Positions 11,972 through 20,817 are shown, counted from the stretch's first letter. The stretch: 64,000 nucleotides of DNA from Desulfovermiculus halophilus DSM 18834 (GCF_000620765.1 NZ_KK211185.1:63301-127300), one strand, 5' to 3'. Numbers and translations: made by a program. The notes: a model not told the origin generated them from the sequence alone.

Positions 11972-13665
11972 AAAATGGTCGGGAAGAAGACATAGGAAAA
12001 GAGCAGTCCCATGATTCCGACCACAGCCCCGTACAGGATCAGGGGAAGGACGTTTCGCCTCAGGATCAGGCCTTCAACGCCGACCAGACCGACAGTAGCC
12101 GAGGCGGCGACAATGTTGTGGATGCAGACCATATTGCCCATGGCTCCGCCAACCGCCTGCAGAGCGACGATGATCTGCCGGGGGAGTTCCAGGGTTGACG
12201 CAATGCCGTACTGAAAGTCGGCAAAGAGGAGGTCGGACACCGTGTTGCTGCCGGTGATAAAGGAGCCCAGGGCCCCGATGAAGGCGGCGAAGAAGGGCCA
12301 GGAAGCGCCGGCGACCGAGGCCACTGCCTGGGCCATGGCCAGGGGCATTGAGGCATAATCAGAGGGATTCATGGCGGAGTTCTTGAATATCTGGACCAGA
12401 GCCACGGCGAAAAGCAGGGCGATGGTCGGATTCTTCATCCGCTTGAAGGCCGTTCCCCAGGCCTTTTTCACCTTGGCTCCGCTCATGCCGTGCAGGGGGA
12501 TGGTCAGAACGGCCACCAGAATGAAGGGGATGACTCCCGGATTGTACAGTGGCCGCAGGGAATAGGTGACCCCCTCCTGGCCAAGGATGTCGGGGATGGT
12601 GAATTGCAGGGATTTGACCATCTCCCCGAAAGGAAGGAATTTAACCCTGGTCAACACCAGGATGAGGCCGACCAGAATGTACGGCAGCCAGGCCCGGAAC
12701 TGGCTCATGCAGCACTGGAAGTTGATGTCTTTGGCTGTGGAGATCTCCCCGGTCCAGGAGCTGTCCCATTGGGACTGGGGGCCGAAGTCCCAGGTCTGTT
12801 CGGGGAGAAAGAGCTTCCTGCGGGCGATCCAGATCACGGCTCCGGTCCCGATCAGTCCTCCGAGCAGGGCAGGGAATTCCTCTCCAAAAAGGAAGGCCGA
12901 GCCCACGTAGGGAATGACAAAGACCAGGGATGCGACCAGGGAAAACTTCCAGGCCCCCAGGCCTTCTTTCCAGGATCGGTTCTGGCCGAAGAACCGGGTC
13001 AAAAAGCAGATCACGAACAGGGGCAGGAGAAAGGCCATGACCGAATGAAAAACAGCCGCCCATTTGCCGATGAGCATGTAGAAGCCGTCGATGTTGGAAA
13101 AACCGAGCTGGTGAGCGGAGGAGACAACTGCTTCGTTGATTTTGCCTTCCAGATTCTTGAGTCCGAACCAGATGGGGGTGCCGACCGCGCCGAAGGTGAC
13201 CGGCACGGAGTTGAGAATCAGGGCGACCAGGACAGCGGCCAGGGGCGGAAATCCCAGGCTCAGGAGCAGGGGGGCGGCAATGGCGGCCGGAGTTCCGAAC
13301 CCTGCTGCGCCCTCCAAGAAGGCGGCAAAGACAAAGGCGATGATAATGGCTTGAACCCGTCTGTCCGTGCTGATCCCGTGGAAACCGTAATTGATTGTTT
13401 CCATGCCTCCGCTCTCGGACAGGGTGTACAGGATAAGCAGGGCGCCGAAAACAATGAGCAGGACGGTCACCGCGCTGGCGAATCCCTGCAGGGTGGAGGC
13501 CAGCACGAGGGTGATGTCCATCTGCCAGACCGCTGCGGCCAGGATCGCTGCCGTCAGCCAGGCCAGAGGCATGGCTCGGGTTGCCGGCCAGCGAAATCCG
13601 ACCATGAGGACCAATGCGACCAGGATGGGAACAAAAGCCAGTATTCCCAGGAAACCAACAGACAT
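11968..13665 (-). CDS. lctP: L-lactate permease
   Basis: The 565-residue integral membrane protein belongs to the LctP/LldP family and imports lactate by proton symport. It is almost wholly hydrophobic, with about 12-14 membrane segments starting at residue 5. Family blocks include EGAAGFGTPAAIAAPLL (about 112-128) and the C-terminal GALGSFITGSNTVSD and QAVGGAMGNMVCIHNIVA stretches. AAGGAG precedes the ATG. It is the first gene of the lactate cluster, divergent from a GntR regulator, and its upstream region holds a matching palindromic operator. The stop codon is overlapped by the end of an inverted-repeat element. Confidence 0.96.
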   Translation of the reverse strand: MSVGFLGILAFVPILVALVLMVGFRWPATRAMPLAWLTAAILAAAVWQMDITLVLASTLQGFASAVTVLLIVFGALLILYTLSESGGMETINYGFHGISTDRRVQAIIIAFVFAAFLEGAAGFGTPAAIAAPLLLSLGFPPLAAVLVALILNSVPVTFGAVGTPIWFGLKNLEGKINEAVVSSAHQLGFSNIDGFYMLIGKWAAVFHSVMAFLLPLFVICFLTRFFGQNRSWKEGLGAWKFSLVASLVFVIPYVGSAFLFGEEFPALLGGLIGTGAVIWIARRKLFLPEQTWDFGPQSQWDSSWTGEISTAKDINFQCCMSQFRAWLPYILVGLILVLTRVKFLPFGEMVKSLQFTIPDILGQEGVTYSLRPLYNPGVIPFILVAVLTIPLHGMSGAKVKKAWGTAFKRMKNPTIALLFAVALVQIFKNSAMNPSDYASMPLAMAQAVASVAGASWPFFAAFIGALGSFITGSNTVSDLLFADFQYGIASTLELPRQIIVALQAVGGAMGNMVCIHNIVAASATVGLVGVEGLILRRNVLPLILYGAVVGIMGLLFSYVFFPTIF

Positions 13666-13796
13666 AAGGGCTCTCCTTGTTTGAAAAGGTCAAACCAAAT
13701 ACTATATTGTCCTACTCTCCGTGGCGGTTTCGTCTCGAGCCTTTGTTTTCGCTGAGAAACACCTGAAAACAGTGTTTAGACATCAGGTATACATTT

Positions 13797-13811
13797 ATTG
13801 GTCTTACCAAT
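13797..13811. promoter_or_regulatory. FadR/PdhR/LldR-type GntR operator
   Basis: The perfect palindrome ATTGGT-CTT-ACCAAT matches the PdhR/LldR-type core TTGGTnnnACCA of the FadR subfamily. It lies 131 bp upstream of lctP in the gap shared with the divergent GntR gene and overlaps the probable -10 region of the minus-strand promoter, so binding would block lctP transcription. The palindrome is seen directly; the regulator assignment is inferred from proximity and family. Confidence 0.8.
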
Positions 13812-13836
13812 AGACTTTTTAAATTTTGTTTGTCAA
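13807..13836 (-). promoter_or_regulatory. Candidate lctP promoter
   Basis: A consensus -35 TTGACA on the minus strand (13831-13836) is followed 16-18 bp later by TCTATT/TATTGG, which overlaps the operator palindrome. The -10 match is poor, as often seen in regulated promoters. The remaining leader to 13665 shows no gene. The plus-strand frame from 13798 would begin inside this promoter and is not credible. Confidence 0.5.
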
Positions 13837-14127
13837 TGGGGGTCGGCAGATTTTTGCTTGATTGGATGGAAAGTACTGGGCGAGGACAGAAAGAAGGCAA
13901 GGATCTTGGCTTGTTGGGCAGAGAGAATTTCGGTGAATCAGGGTGAAATACGCTTGGCGTGGGCTGTGTTTGGTGGTACTGTCCATGACAGTTCAGTTAT
14001 GCTGGGCATGCTGCAGGGGACCAAAGAGGCTTATTGCAGGCTTGCTCGAACCATGTGGGAATATGGCTAGGCCATTTGCAGGGCATGCATGGGGTGCGGC
14101 CCTGAACCGGAACAGCAGAGGAACGAA

Positions 14128-14844
14128 ATGGAAATGGATGTGCTGCTCAAGCCGATTAAACCCAAACGGCTTTCGGATCAGATCTTTGAGCAACTCCGCG
14201 ATTCCATCTATCGCGGACAGCTCAAGCCTGGAGAAAAGCTCCCACCGGAGCGGGAGCTGGCAGCAGCCTTTCATGTCAGCCGTCCTTCGCTCAAGGCGGC
14301 CATGGACAAGCTGATCCATGTCGGGCTTATAGAACAACGACAAGGGCAAGGGACTTTTGTCCGCAGCAGGGAAGCCAGATATGATCAGAATCCGCTGCGC
14401 ACTGTTCTGGAAGGAGAGGAGGTCACTTTGGTGGATCTGCTGGAAGTCAGGCTGGGGCTGGAAGTACAGGCCGCGTCCATGGCTGCCAGGAGAGCTACAG
14501 GCAAAGATGTTCACGCCCTGGAAATGTGCGTGCAGGACATGCTGTCCAGAGTCAGTGAAGGGGAAGTAGGCTCGGAAGAAGATGTGGCCTTTCACATGAC
14601 TGTTGCCTACGCGACGAAAAACCCGGCTCAGATCTACTTGATGCGCAGCTTTTACGAGCTGCTTTTTCAGGGGATCAAGGAAAGCCGGTTCTATCTCTCA
14701 GAGGCTGGAAATCTGGAGCAGATGGGACAGCAGCATTTTCAGATCCTGCAGGGGATCAAGGAGCACGATTCCGAAAAGGCCCAGGAGATGATGCGGGAGC
14801 ATATCTGTTTCGTCATCGATTTCTGCCTGCAAAAGCAGGAGTGA
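14128..14844 (+). CDS. GntR-family (FadR subfamily) transcriptional regulator of lactate oxidation
   Basis: The 238-residue regulator has an N-terminal winged helix (about residues 10-75) with the GntR signature LKPGEKLPPERELAAAFHVS. An all-helical FCD ligand-binding domain follows (about 90-230). It is divergent from the lactate operon, and a PdhR/LldR-like palindrome lies between them, so it is the likely local repressor, probably responding to lactate or pyruvate (inference). The ATG at 14128 is preceded by GAGGAACG; an in-frame ATG at 14089 would add 13 atypical residues. Two candidate ATGs six bases apart (14128 and 14134) are both possible. Confidence 0.88.
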   Translation: MEMDVLLKPIKPKRLSDQIFEQLRDSIYRGQLKPGEKLPPERELAAAFHVSRPSLKAAMDKLIHVGLIEQRQGQGTFVRSREARYDQNPLRTVLEGEEVTLVDLLEVRLGLEVQAASMAARRATGKDVHALEMCVQDMLSRVSEGEVGSEEDVAFHMTVAYATKNPAQIYLMRSFYELLFQGIKESRFYLSEAGNLEQMGQQHFQILQGIKEHDSEKAQEMMREHICFVIDFCLQKQE

Positions 14845-14856
14845 GGGGTCAGCGGT

Positions 14857-14910
14857 CGGGAGTCAGGAGTCCGGAGTCGGGAGTCGGGAGTCAGGAGACG
14901 GGAGTCGGGG
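14857..14910. repeat. Heptanucleotide tandem repeat (GGAGTCN)
   Basis: About seven tandem units of GGAGTC plus one variable base (G, A or C), with one GAGACGG variant, lie directly after the GntR stop codon. There are no spacers, so it is not a CRISPR array. Units of this kind can change copy number by slippage. Confidence 0.8.
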
Positions 14911-14943
14911 GGCAGAAGACACCCCGTACTTGTCGAGGCCTTT

Positions 14944-15031
14944 GGTATGAAAAGCTGTTATGAATTATTCGTTAATAGTTGTCAGGATCCGATTGGGTAA
15001 CCACTGCCAGTCGGTATCGGTATCGAAATCG
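14944..15031. repeat. Dispersed repeat of about 90 bp with TATCG units, copy 1
   Basis: The stretch TTATTCGTTAAT..GTCAGGATCCGATTGGGTAACCAC followed by GGTATCGGTATCGAAATCG recurs in inverted orientation at 58453-58557 with about 85% identity over 60 bp by eye. The rest of 14911-15158 shows no gene. Confidence 0.8.
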
Positions 15032-15158
15032 TGCCCGCTTCGGGCATGTCGGTTGGTAAGAGGTCGGGAACCCTGATCTTGAAAGGGTGAACGCAGCAAC
15101 GAGTGCGCCCTGTTAGAACATTCTGCACCCGGGGTGTACTCCATGGCCTGTTCCCCGC

Positions 15159-16478
15159 CTATGCGAGCAGGGCCCGGGCGAAGTCCTGAGGCGAGAAGGG
15201 CCGCAGATCCTCCATCTTTTCCCCCAGTCCGACAAAGGTGATCGGCAGCCGGTATTCGGAGGCGATGCTCAAGATCACCCCGCCCTTGGCAGTGCCGTCC
15301 AGTTTGGTCAAAATGATCTCGTCCACATTGACCCCTTCCTGAAACAGCTTGGTCTGGGACAGGGCGTTTTGTCCCGTGGTGGCGTCCAGGACCAGCATGG
15401 TCCGGTGGGGAGCGCCCTGGTGCTTCTTGTTCAGTACCCGGCGGATCTTGATCAGTTCGTCCATAAGATCCCGCTTGGTGTGCAGACGGCCGGCGGTGTC
15501 CACTATAAGCAGGTCGTATTCTTCCGCACAGGCCAGGTCCAGGGCTTCCCAGGCCACAGCCGCCGGATCGGAATGGGCCGTCTTGGCGTAAAATCCGGTT
15601 CCCACCCGCTGGGACCAGATTTCCAGCTGCTCTATGGCCGCGGCCCGAAAGGTGTCTCCGGCCGCGATCAGGACCTTGCGCCCCTGCATCTGCGCCCTGT
15701 GGGCCAGCTTGGCTATGGTTGTGGTCTTGCCCACCCCGTTGACCCCGACCATAAGCCAAACCTCGGGTGGCTCAGGTTTGATCCGCTTGGGCTGGGGTGG
15801 AAAGAGGGCGGCCAGCTCTTCGGAGAACAGGGCTTTGAACTCATCGCTGCTCTGGGGCCTGCTTTCCCGTACCCTGGATTGCATGCGTTCAATGAGCTTG
15901 GACGTGGTCTGCATCCCCACGTCGGCCATGACCAGAATCTCCTCCAGTTCCTCCCAGAACCGGGAATCGAACTCCGAGCTTCGGTTGAGCAAAGAGTCCA
16001 CCTGCTTGGACAGCTGCTCCTTGGTCTTGGACAGGCCCTGGCTGAGCTTGATGAACAGGCGGCTCCTCTCGTCCTCCTCGTCTTCCAGGTCCAGGGCCAG
16101 GGCCAGGCGGTACTGCAGCTCGGAGCGGAACTCCTCCACCCGCTCGTAGTCCATCTCCTCCAGCCAGTGCCGGAAACTGCGGATGAAGTCCCGGGCTTCG
16201 GGGTCAGGTACTTCCAGGCATTGAAACAAAAAATGCAGACGGTCCCACAGGGTCTGGTCGGCCCGGTGCACATCCTTGACTATGTGTTCAAGCCAGACGC
16301 TGAGCCTTGGTTCAGCCTGCTGCAGATCAGAGAGCAGATCATTCTGCCACTGGAGCTCGGCCTGGGGGGCAGCCGGGCTGGCCTGGGCGGCTACGTCCTG
16401 GGCCTCGTTAGCAGACTCCTGGGGTGCGGCTTCCTGGTCCGTTTTCCAGAGTTTCTTGATCTTGCTGAAGAAACCCAT
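15159..16478 (-). CDS. ftsY: Signal recognition particle receptor FtsY
   Basis: The 439-residue GTPase docks SRP-bound ribosomes at the inner membrane. The start MGFFSKIKKLW resembles an amphipathic membrane-targeting helix. A long acidic, glutamine- and alanine-rich A domain (to about residue 140) precedes the NG domain. GTPase motifs are GVNGVGKTTT (G1), DTAGRLHTKRDLMDEL (G3) and TKLDGTAKGG (G4). The C-terminus LRPFSPQDFARALL is typical. The gene runs against the GntR gene and lies just downstream of the Smr gene on the same strand, with a 36-bp gap that suggests co-transcription. Confidence 0.97.
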   Translation of the reverse strand: MGFFSKIKKLWKTDQEAAPQESANEAQDVAAQASPAAPQAELQWQNDLLSDLQQAEPRLSVWLEHIVKDVHRADQTLWDRLHFLFQCLEVPDPEARDFIRSFRHWLEEMDYERVEEFRSELQYRLALALDLEDEEDERSRLFIKLSQGLSKTKEQLSKQVDSLLNRSSEFDSRFWEELEEILVMADVGMQTTSKLIERMQSRVRESRPQSSDEFKALFSEELAALFPPQPKRIKPEPPEVWLMVGVNGVGKTTTIAKLAHRAQMQGRKVLIAAGDTFRAAAIEQLEIWSQRVGTGFYAKTAHSDPAAVAWEALDLACAEEYDLLIVDTAGRLHTKRDLMDELIKIRRVLNKKHQGAPHRTMLVLDATTGQNALSQTKLFQEGVNVDEIILTKLDGTAKGGVILSIASEYRLPITFVGLGEKMEDLRPFSPQDFARALLA

Positions 16479-16514
16479 TGATTATCTCCGAGTTGATAAT
16501 TGTCTGTAGATGGT

Positions 16515-17237
16515 TTAAATATCATGGTTTGAGGTCAAACGGTCCCAGAATATCTTGCCCCGGCTTTTCTTGTACTTCCGGAGCAGGATATACAGGGCTC
16601 CGGCACCGCCGTGCTGGGGTTGGGCAGTAGTAAAGGCCAGAATGACCCGCTTGCAGGGATCGCGGATCAGCCAGTATTGGATCTGCTCCCGGAGCACGCC
16701 TCGTCCAGCCGGCGAGTTCTTTCCCCGTCCGGGAATAACCAGCAGGCATCGTTTCCCGGCCAAGTAGCTTTCTCTGATGAAGTGCAGCAGGAGGCTTTGG
16801 GCGTCGTCCACATTCAGGCCGTGCAGGTCCAGATGGGCCTCCGGGCTGAACTCTCCGTTTTGGAGCTGCCGCAAAGTTCGCTGGTTCAGGCCGTGTACAG
16901 CCCCTTGCAGGTATTCGTCCGTGAACTGGATGTCGAACTCTACCTTGCCCTGGACCAGGTCCTGCAGATATTTTTTTCCTTTTTCCCCTTCAGAGGCGGC
17001 CGCGGCGCTGGGGGGGACTTTCCTGGGCGAGACCTTGCGGCCGCGGCCATTGTCCTTTAAGGGCTCCACCCCCTGCATGGCCTGCAGAAAGGCGTCAGTC
17101 TCCGTCTCCCGGGGCTGAGAGTCGCCGGATCGGGATGTATCTGGTTCGGACTGCTGGGGTGCGCCCTGCCCCTGACTGCGGCCTTGTTTCGGCCGATCCT
17201 CGATTCGGGGAAGATCTTTCAAGTCCTTTAGGCGCAT
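16515..17237 (-). CDS. Smr-domain protein (putative DNA/RNA endonuclease-like)
   Basis: The 240-residue protein has a C-terminal Smr domain (about residues 140-225) with the diagnostic LDLHGLNVDDAQSLL and VIPGRGKNS motifs. The first 120 residues are charged, proline-rich and probably disordered. Stand-alone Smr proteins have been linked to nicking of branched DNA and to ribosome-associated mRNA cleavage, so the substrate here is open. The ATG at 17237 has CAGGAG five bases upstream; an ATG at 17282 would add 15 unlikely residues. It is divergent from moaA and probably in one transcript with ftsY. Confidence 0.85.
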   Translation of the reverse strand: MRLKDLKDLPRIEDRPKQGRSQGQGAPQQSEPDTSRSGDSQPRETETDAFLQAMQGVEPLKDNGRGRKVSPRKVPPSAAAASEGEKGKKYLQDLVQGKVEFDIQFTDEYLQGAVHGLNQRTLRQLQNGEFSPEAHLDLHGLNVDDAQSLLLHFIRESYLAGKRCLLVIPGRGKNSPAGRGVLREQIQYWLIRDPCKRVILAFTTAQPQHGGAGALYILLRKYKKSRGKIFWDRLTSNHDI

Positions 17238-17352
17238 ACGGGCTCCTGGGCACGTTCTACTCTGCACGGCAGGTTTTTTCAAGGGTCAGACCTCGCCTCT
17301 CCTGCCGGAAGAAGGGCCATTCTGATCGTGAACATTGAATTTGGATACACCC

Positions 17353-18384
17353 ATGGACACTAAATACAGCACCCCCCTGCCCGGTTCCCTGGTCGACCAG
17401 CACGGGCGGAGGATCAGCTATCTACGATTGAGCCTGACCGATCGGTGCAATCTGCGCTGCTTTTACTGCAACACTTGTGCGGATTACACCTTTATTCCCC
17501 ACCAGCGGATCTTGACCTATGAAGAATGCCTGCAGCTGATCGGGCTGGCCAGCCGGCTTGGGTTGAGCAAGGTCCGGCTGACCGGCGGCGAACCCCTCGT
17601 CCGCCGGGATTGTACCCGATTCGTGGAACGGGTTCTGGAGCAGTATCCGGAGGTGGATCTGCGCATGACCACCAACGGCACCCTGTTGGCCCCTGAGGCC
17701 AGGCGGTTTCGGGCCGCTGGCCTTCAACGGGTGAATGTCTCCCTGGATACTTTGGACCGGGCCAAGTTTCAGCGGATTACAGGCCGGGATTATTATTCCC
17801 GGGTTCGGCGGGGAATCGACGCCTGTCTGGAAGAAGGCATCCAGGTCAAGGTCAATGTCGTTGCCTTGAAGGGAATCAATGATCAGGAGCTGCCGGACTT
17901 TCTGCGGATGGCCTTGGACAATCCGGTGGATGTGCGGTTTATTGAATTCATGCCTGTAGGCCATTGTTCGGCCTGGAGCACATCCGTATTTTGGCCTGCG
18001 GAGGACATTCTCCGCAAGGCCGGGGAAATCACGGTGTTGGAGCCGGATCACGCCCCGGGCGAACACAGCGGTCCGGCCCGGATGTATCGACTGCCTGAAG
18101 GACGAGGCCGCCTGGGCCTCATCTCGCCCATGTCCGACCATTTTTGCGCCCGGTGCAATCGATTTCGGATAACGGCGGACGGGCGGCTGCGCACCTGTCT
18201 GTTTTCCGACCGGGAGTACTCCCTGCGGCCGCTGCTTCGATCCCCAAAGCACGGTCCGGAGGCCGTGCTCAAGGTCCTGCAGGCGGCGGGCAGGAAAAAG
18301 CCCTTTGGATCACAGCTGCTGGAGCAGTTTGCCCAGGCGGACGATTCGTTCTGCCGGCGGGACATGAATGCTATAGGAGGATAG
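17353..18384 (+). CDS. moaA: GTP 3',8-cyclase MoaA
   Basis: The 343-residue radical SAM enzyme performs the first step of molybdopterin (Mo/W cofactor) synthesis, converting GTP to 3',8-cyclo-7,8-dihydro-GTP. The SAM cluster motif CNLRCFYC (about residues 28-35) and the C-terminal substrate cluster (CARC, then a third cysteine in RTCLFSD) are present, as is the essential C-terminal Gly-Gly (MNAIGG). ATG 17353 is taken as start; an in-frame TTG at 17335 would add six residues. Function fits the tungstate transporter and selC nearby, since formate dehydrogenases need this cofactor. Confidence 0.95.
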   Translation: MDTKYSTPLPGSLVDQHGRRISYLRLSLTDRCNLRCFYCNTCADYTFIPHQRILTYEECLQLIGLASRLGLSKVRLTGGEPLVRRDCTRFVERVLEQYPEVDLRMTTNGTLLAPEARRFRAAGLQRVNVSLDTLDRAKFQRITGRDYYSRVRRGIDACLEEGIQVKVNVVALKGINDQELPDFLRMALDNPVDVRFIEFMPVGHCSAWSTSVFWPAEDILRKAGEITVLEPDHAPGEHSGPARMYRLPEGRGRLGLISPMSDHFCARCNRFRITADGRLRTCLFSDREYSLRPLLRSPKHGPEAVLKVLQAAGRKKPFGSQLLEQFAQADDSFCRRDMNAIGG

Positions 18385-18394
18385 ATCCGGCCCC

Positions 18395-19378
18395 ATGCAC
18401 ACCAGTCAGGAATACCTCAAGGAGCTTGAGTTCCAGGACCCAGACCTGGCCAGGGAGCTCTTCGGTCCGGAGGAAACGAATCTGTCCCTTCTGCGAAACG
18501 CTCTGCATGTTCAGGTCCACACCCGGGGGACCAAGGCAGTTGTGTCCGGTCCGGAGGAGCAGAACGTTCAGACCGCGGCCCGCTTTCTGGTTCAGATATA
18601 CGAACTGCTGCGTCTGGGACACAGTCTGCAACGGCAGGATCTGGAAGCCGGGGTGCGGCTTATGGCCCGCAACCCTCAGGCCGATCTGGGCAGGCTCTTT
18701 GCTGAACAGCATTTCGCGGTCTCGCCCAAAAAGACCATAACCCCCCGATCCGTGGCTCAAAGCGATTATTTACAGGCCATCAGGAAGAAGGAGCTGGTTT
18801 TCGGCATAGGCCCGGCCGGGACTGGCAAGACCTATCTCGCGGTGGCCATGGCCGTGGCCCATCTGTTGGAAGGCAAGGTGGAGAGGCTGATCCTGACCCG
18901 TCCGGCCCTGGAGGCAGGGGAGAAGCTCGGGTTTCTGCCCGGGGACCTGGCGGAAAAGATCAATCCCTACCTGCGTCCTTTGTACGATGCGCTGCATGAG
19001 ATGCTCGATTTTCGCAGAGTCCAGGACATGCTGGAAAACGGGGTGATCGAGGTCGCGCCCCTGGCCTTTATGCGCGGGCGGACCCTGAACAGATCATTTG
19101 TCATCCTGGATGAGGCCCAGAATACGACCCCGGAGCAGATGAAGATGTTTCTGACCCGGATTGGGTTCGGCTCCAAGGCTGTGGTGACCGGAGACATTAC
19201 CCAGATCGACCTCCCGTCCCGAGTGGGCTCCGGGCTGGTTCAGGCCCAAAACGTGCTGCGGGAGATCCCGGAAATCCATTTCGGGTACTTTTCCGAGCAG
19301 GATGTCATGCGCCATGAGCTGGTGGGCAAAATAGTTCAGGCCTATACCCGGCACGAGGAGTCCAAAGAGTCCTCCTGA
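18395..19378 (+). CDS. phoH: PhoH-family ATPase
   Basis: The 327-residue protein belongs to the PhoH/YbeZ family linked to RNA metabolism. An N-terminal KH-like region (to about 110) precedes a P-loop ATPase domain with GPAGTGKTYLAVAMA (Walker A, about 138) and FVILDEAQN (Walker B, about 236). The stop overlaps the ybeY start by one base (TGATG), the common PhoH-YbeY arrangement. GGAGGATAG at the moaA end may serve as ribosome binding site, about 13 bases from the ATG. Confidence 0.94.
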   Translation: MHTSQEYLKELEFQDPDLARELFGPEETNLSLLRNALHVQVHTRGTKAVVSGPEEQNVQTAARFLVQIYELLRLGHSLQRQDLEAGVRLMARNPQADLGRLFAEQHFAVSPKKTITPRSVAQSDYLQAIRKKELVFGIGPAGTGKTYLAVAMAVAHLLEGKVERLILTRPALEAGEKLGFLPGDLAEKINPYLRPLYDALHEMLDFRRVQDMLENGVIEVAPLAFMRGRTLNRSFVILDEAQNTTPEQMKMFLTRIGFGSKAVVTGDITQIDLPSRVGSGLVQAQNVLREIPEIHFGYFSEQDVMRHELVGKIVQAYTRHEESKESS

Positions 19379-19806
19379 TGATCCGCATTCATATCCTTCC
19401 GCAGGTCCGGGCGGTGACCGCTTTCTCTGCAGCAGAACTCAGGCGCATGGTCGGATGCATTCTCCATTCACTCGACTGGAAGGCGGGAGACCTCGAGATC
19501 CTGGTGACCTCAGACCGGGAAGTGGCCCAGAAAAACCGGGACCTCCTGGGACTGCCCGGACCGACCAATGTGTTGAGCTTTCCCCTGGATATGGATCCAC
19601 GGACCGGGCTGAACGGCAGTATTGTGCTTTCGGCCCATGCCCTGTACAGAGAGTCTGATCTGTATGCCCAGGAGCCGGCGGAATACTGGCTGCGTATGCT
19701 CGCTCATGCCGTCCTCCACCTCGGCGGGTACGAACACGGTCCAGAGATGGAGGAGATGACCGGGCTGTGCATTGCCCGGGCCCTGGAGGAAACCCGGGGA
19801 AAATGA
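19378..19806 (+). CDS. ybeY: Endoribonuclease YbeY (rRNA maturation factor)
   Basis: The 142-residue zinc-dependent single-strand RNase takes part in 16S rRNA 3' maturation and ribosome quality control. The zinc motif H-x3-H-x5-H is intact as HAVLHLGGYEH (about 119-129). The usual aspartate before the third histidine is Glu here, a conservative change. Upstream, GPTNVLSFPLD matches the family. It is translationally coupled to phoH. Confidence 0.93.
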   Translation: MIRIHILPQVRAVTAFSAAELRRMVGCILHSLDWKAGDLEILVTSDREVAQKNRDLLGLPGPTNVLSFPLDMDPRTGLNGSIVLSAHALYRESDLYAQEPAEYWLRMLAHAVLHLGGYEHGPEMEEMTGLCIARALEETRGK

Positions 19807-19821
19807 GCCGGGATTGCGGGG

Positions 19822-19849
19822 TTTACAAATAAAGCGCAGCGCATATACT
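19822..19849 (+). promoter_or_regulatory. Candidate promoter of argF
   Basis: TTTACA (19822-19827) and TATACT (19844-19849) are separated by 16 bp, about 70 bp upstream of argF. No ARG-box palindrome was recognised. Confidence 0.5.
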
Positions 19850-19917
19850 CGGCGTTCTTTGCGCCCGGCCATGTTTTTTGCTGCATGTTTGCCCAACGTA
19901 CGTGAGGAGATGGTTGC

Positions 19918-20817
19918 ATGCCCCACAATGTGCTGACCTTGCTGGATATCCCGGCCAGCGACCTGCCCGCTCTCATTGACCGGGGCCGGGAGATGAAGGT
20001 TGAACGGACTGTTTCCAGGGTGCTGGAAAACAAGACCCTGGCCATGGTCTTTGAGAAATCGTCCACCCGAACCAGGGTGTCCTTTGAGGTGGCGGTCAAT
20101 GAACTGGGCGGGAAGGCTGTGTTCATGACCCCGTCCGAGTCACAGCTCGGACGGAGCGAGCCGTTGCGGGATACAGCCCGTTGCCTGTCCCAGTATACCC
20201 ATGGAATGATCGTGCGCACTTTCGCCCAGGCAAATTTGAACGAGCTGACTCAGCATGCCGATATCCCGGTGGTCAATGCCCTTTCCGATTCCTTCCATCC
20301 CTGCCAGGTCCTCAGCGATCTGCTGACTGTATCCGAGTATACCCCGGATTTTTCTTCCCTGACCATTGCCTGGGTCGGAGACGGAAACAATATGGCCCAC
20401 TCCTGGATCAATGCCGCCAGGCTGCTTCCCTTTCGGCTGCGCATGGCCGTCCCCAAAGGGTTTGGGCCGGATCAGGGCCTCGTTCAACAGGCCGTGGAGG
20501 ATGGGGCGGATATTGTTTTGAGCCACGATCCGGAAGATGCTGTCCGGGACGCGGACTACATCAACACCGATGCCTGGTTCTCCATGGGGCAGGAAGAGGA
20601 GGAACGGGAGCGGGCCCTGGCCTTTGAAGGCTTTCAGATCAATGCCCGGCTGCTGGAGAAGGCCCCGGTTGAGGCCAAGGTCCTGCATTGCCTGCCCGCC
20701 CACCGGGGACAGGAGATCTCTGAGGAGGTCCTGGAATCGGAGCGCAGCCTGGTCTGGGAGCAGGCCGGCAATCGGCTGCACATGCAAAAGGCCCTTTTGG
20801 AATGGGTGTATGCATGA
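19918..20817 (+). CDS. argF: Ornithine carbamoyltransferase
   Basis: The 299-residue enzyme makes citrulline from ornithine and carbamoyl phosphate in arginine synthesis. The carbamoyl-phosphate motif SSTRTR (about 45-50), the HPCQ motif (in DSFHPCQVLSDL) and the ornithine-site HCLPAHRG (about 261-268) are intact. GAGGAG lies ten bases before the ATG. It starts an argF-argG-argH run, with 115-bp and 46-bp gaps that allow one transcript. Confidence 0.97.
   Translation: MPHNVLTLLDIPASDLPALIDRGREMKVERTVSRVLENKTLAMVFEKSSTRTRVSFEVAVNELGGKAVFMTPSESQLGRSEPLRDTARCLSQYTHGMIVRTFAQANLNELTQHADIPVVNALSDSFHPCQVLSDLLTVSEYTPDFSSLTIAWVGDGNNMAHSWINAARLLPFRLRMAVPKGFGPDQGLVQQAVEDGADIVLSHDPEDAVRDADYINTDAWFSMGQEEEERERALAFEGFQINARLLEKAPVEAKVLHCLPAHRGQEISEEVLESERSLVWEQAGNRLHMQKALLEWVYA

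Noticed and set aside
12490-13755. 421-codon open frame on the plus strand
   Set aside because: It is antisense to lctP; extreme Gly/Gln/Asp composition mirrors hydrophobic codons of the permease.
13798-14070. 90-codon open frame in the lctP-gntR gap
   Set aside because: It begins inside the operator palindrome, has no ribosome binding site and no similarity to known families.
14857-14910. Possible CRISPR array
   Set aside because: Units are 7 bp and directly tandem, without spacers, and no cas genes are present.
15060-15140. SRP 4.5S RNA gene next to ftsY
   Set aside because: The conserved apical motif with GGAAGGAAGCAGC-like loops could not be found; only unrelated intergenic sequence is seen.
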